Below are positions 10,123-10,542 of a DNA stretch of 10,542 bases, one piece after another. The stretch lies in contig JAIROD010000247.1 in NCBI GenBank assembly GCA_031257725.1, positions 1 through 10,542 of the forward strand, read 5' to 3'. The translations under genes were made by a program, and so were the position numbers. The stretch is from Planctomycetaceae bacterium (GTDB taxonomy: Bacteria; Planctomycetota; Planctomycetia; Pirellulales; Thermoguttaceae). The notes beneath the pieces are model-generated. The model was not told the origin of the DNA, did no database searches, and was given only the letters and a program-made list of their open reading frames with translations. Every line of letters begins with the position of its first letter. Position 1 is the stretch's first letter.

Positions 10123-10542
10123 TTATCGTTTTGATTGAATTGCGTTATTGATATTGGCGTTGATCCATTGGTCGAGTTCGTCCCAATCGACGGTGGGCAG
10201 CGAGGCTTTATCCGGTCGAAGTTTTTCTGCGCCGCGGATATAGACATGCACAATTTCTTCTGTTGTTTTAGCGGTATTCCAATGAATCAGAATCCGAACA
10301 CATTTCCGCAACGATCCGGGAACCTCCATTTCATGACCGCACATTAACGCAACATTCATCCAATTAAACTGACGTGCGGCGAGAGCGGGAAATTCGGCGT
10401 TTAGATCGTTGGTGGTGGTGAACAAAACACTGCAAACGTCATTGGGGTCGATATGATTAGCGCGAATCATCAGGGCGAGCAATTCACGAGTTCCTTTGAG
10501 AATGGCATTGCTGGTGTTCTCTTCAACAGTAGTTGCGCCGCG
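10123..10542 (-). CDS. aroH: Chorismate mutase, AroH type (5' end outside the window)
   Basis: AroH converts chorismate to prephenate on the way to phenylalanine and tyrosine. The frame is open to the window edge and its first visible residues are RGATTVEENT, which match the family's N-terminal RGATTV, so only about five residues are missing. The 139 visible residues contain the expected active-site elements: Arg at the first position (Arg7 in the Bacillus enzyme), CGHEMEVPGSLRKCVRIL (equivalents of Cys75, Glu78 and Arg90), and HVYIRGAEKLRPD (Tyr108 and Arg116). The C-terminus extends about 25 residues beyond RPD, somewhat longer than in Bacillus. The enzyme forms a trimer with active sites between subunits. 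It is transcribed toward gnd, with 137 bp between its stop and the gnd promoter. Confidence 0.95.
   Translation of the reverse strand, partial: RGATTVEENTSNAILKGTRELLALMIRANHIDPNDVCSVLFTTTNDLNAEFPALAARQFNWMNVALMCGHEMEVPGSLRKCVRILIHWNTAKTTEEIVHVYIRGAEKLRPDKASLPTVDWDELDQWINANINNAIQSKR

Overview
The window is a moderately AT-rich stretch of a bacterial chromosome, and nearly every gene lies on the minus strand. The gene set is an oxygen-independent class III ribonucleotide reductase (nrdD) behind a cobalamin riboswitch, decarboxylating 6-phosphogluconate dehydrogenase (gnd), a monofunctional AroH-type chorismate mutase, a macrodomain protein and several PIN-type toxin-antitoxin genes. This points to an anaerobic or facultatively anaerobic bacterium. 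The style of the housekeeping proteins would fit a gut-type planctomycete, but that placement is only a guess. No tRNA, rRNA, CRISPR array or transposase is visible.

Layout. Positions 1-3737 are an accessory zone downstream of nrdD. It holds two related modules, each a PIN toxin gene followed by a small antitoxin-like gene, and each ends in a truncated copy of the 3' end of nrdD (9-132 and 2419-2542). In the left module the PIN gene has an in-frame amber codon at codon 49; the right one is intact. The right module also carries a 64-residue protein and a 28-codon stump that looks like the start of a nucleotidyltransferase, cut off where the PIN gene begins. Between the modules sits a self-contained divergent pair, a DJ-1/PfpI-family gene and an HxlR-family regulator, with facing promoters in about 250 bp. 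Positions 3738-6128 are the complete nrdD. Positions 6129-6832 are its leader: a clear sigma70-type promoter, a cobalamin aptamer with a canonical B12 box, then about 470 nt of repeat-rich, hairpin-rich sequence. Positions 6910-8165 hold a macrodomain gene and an unrecognised 225-residue protein. Positions 8391-9985 are gnd with its own terminator and promoter. The right edge is aroH, lacking only its first few codons.

How the genes relate. The riboswitch upstream of a B12-independent reductase suggests B12-dependent isozyme switching: NrdD would be lowered when cobalamin can support a class II enzyme encoded elsewhere. No nrdG activase gene is in the window, and the position just after nrdD, a common place for it, is taken by toxin-antitoxin genes.

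The most notable feature is the serial arrangement nrdD - cargo - nrdD tail - cargo - nrdD tail, all in one orientation. It resembles repeated insertion or duplication at the 3' end of nrdD. Both remnant tails share a deletion that removes the zinc-binding segment but keeps the glycyl-radical motif in an open frame. Starts for several genes (DJ-1, hxlR, gnd, the 225-residue protein) were moved inward from the longest open frame, using ribosome binding sites and promoter positions.
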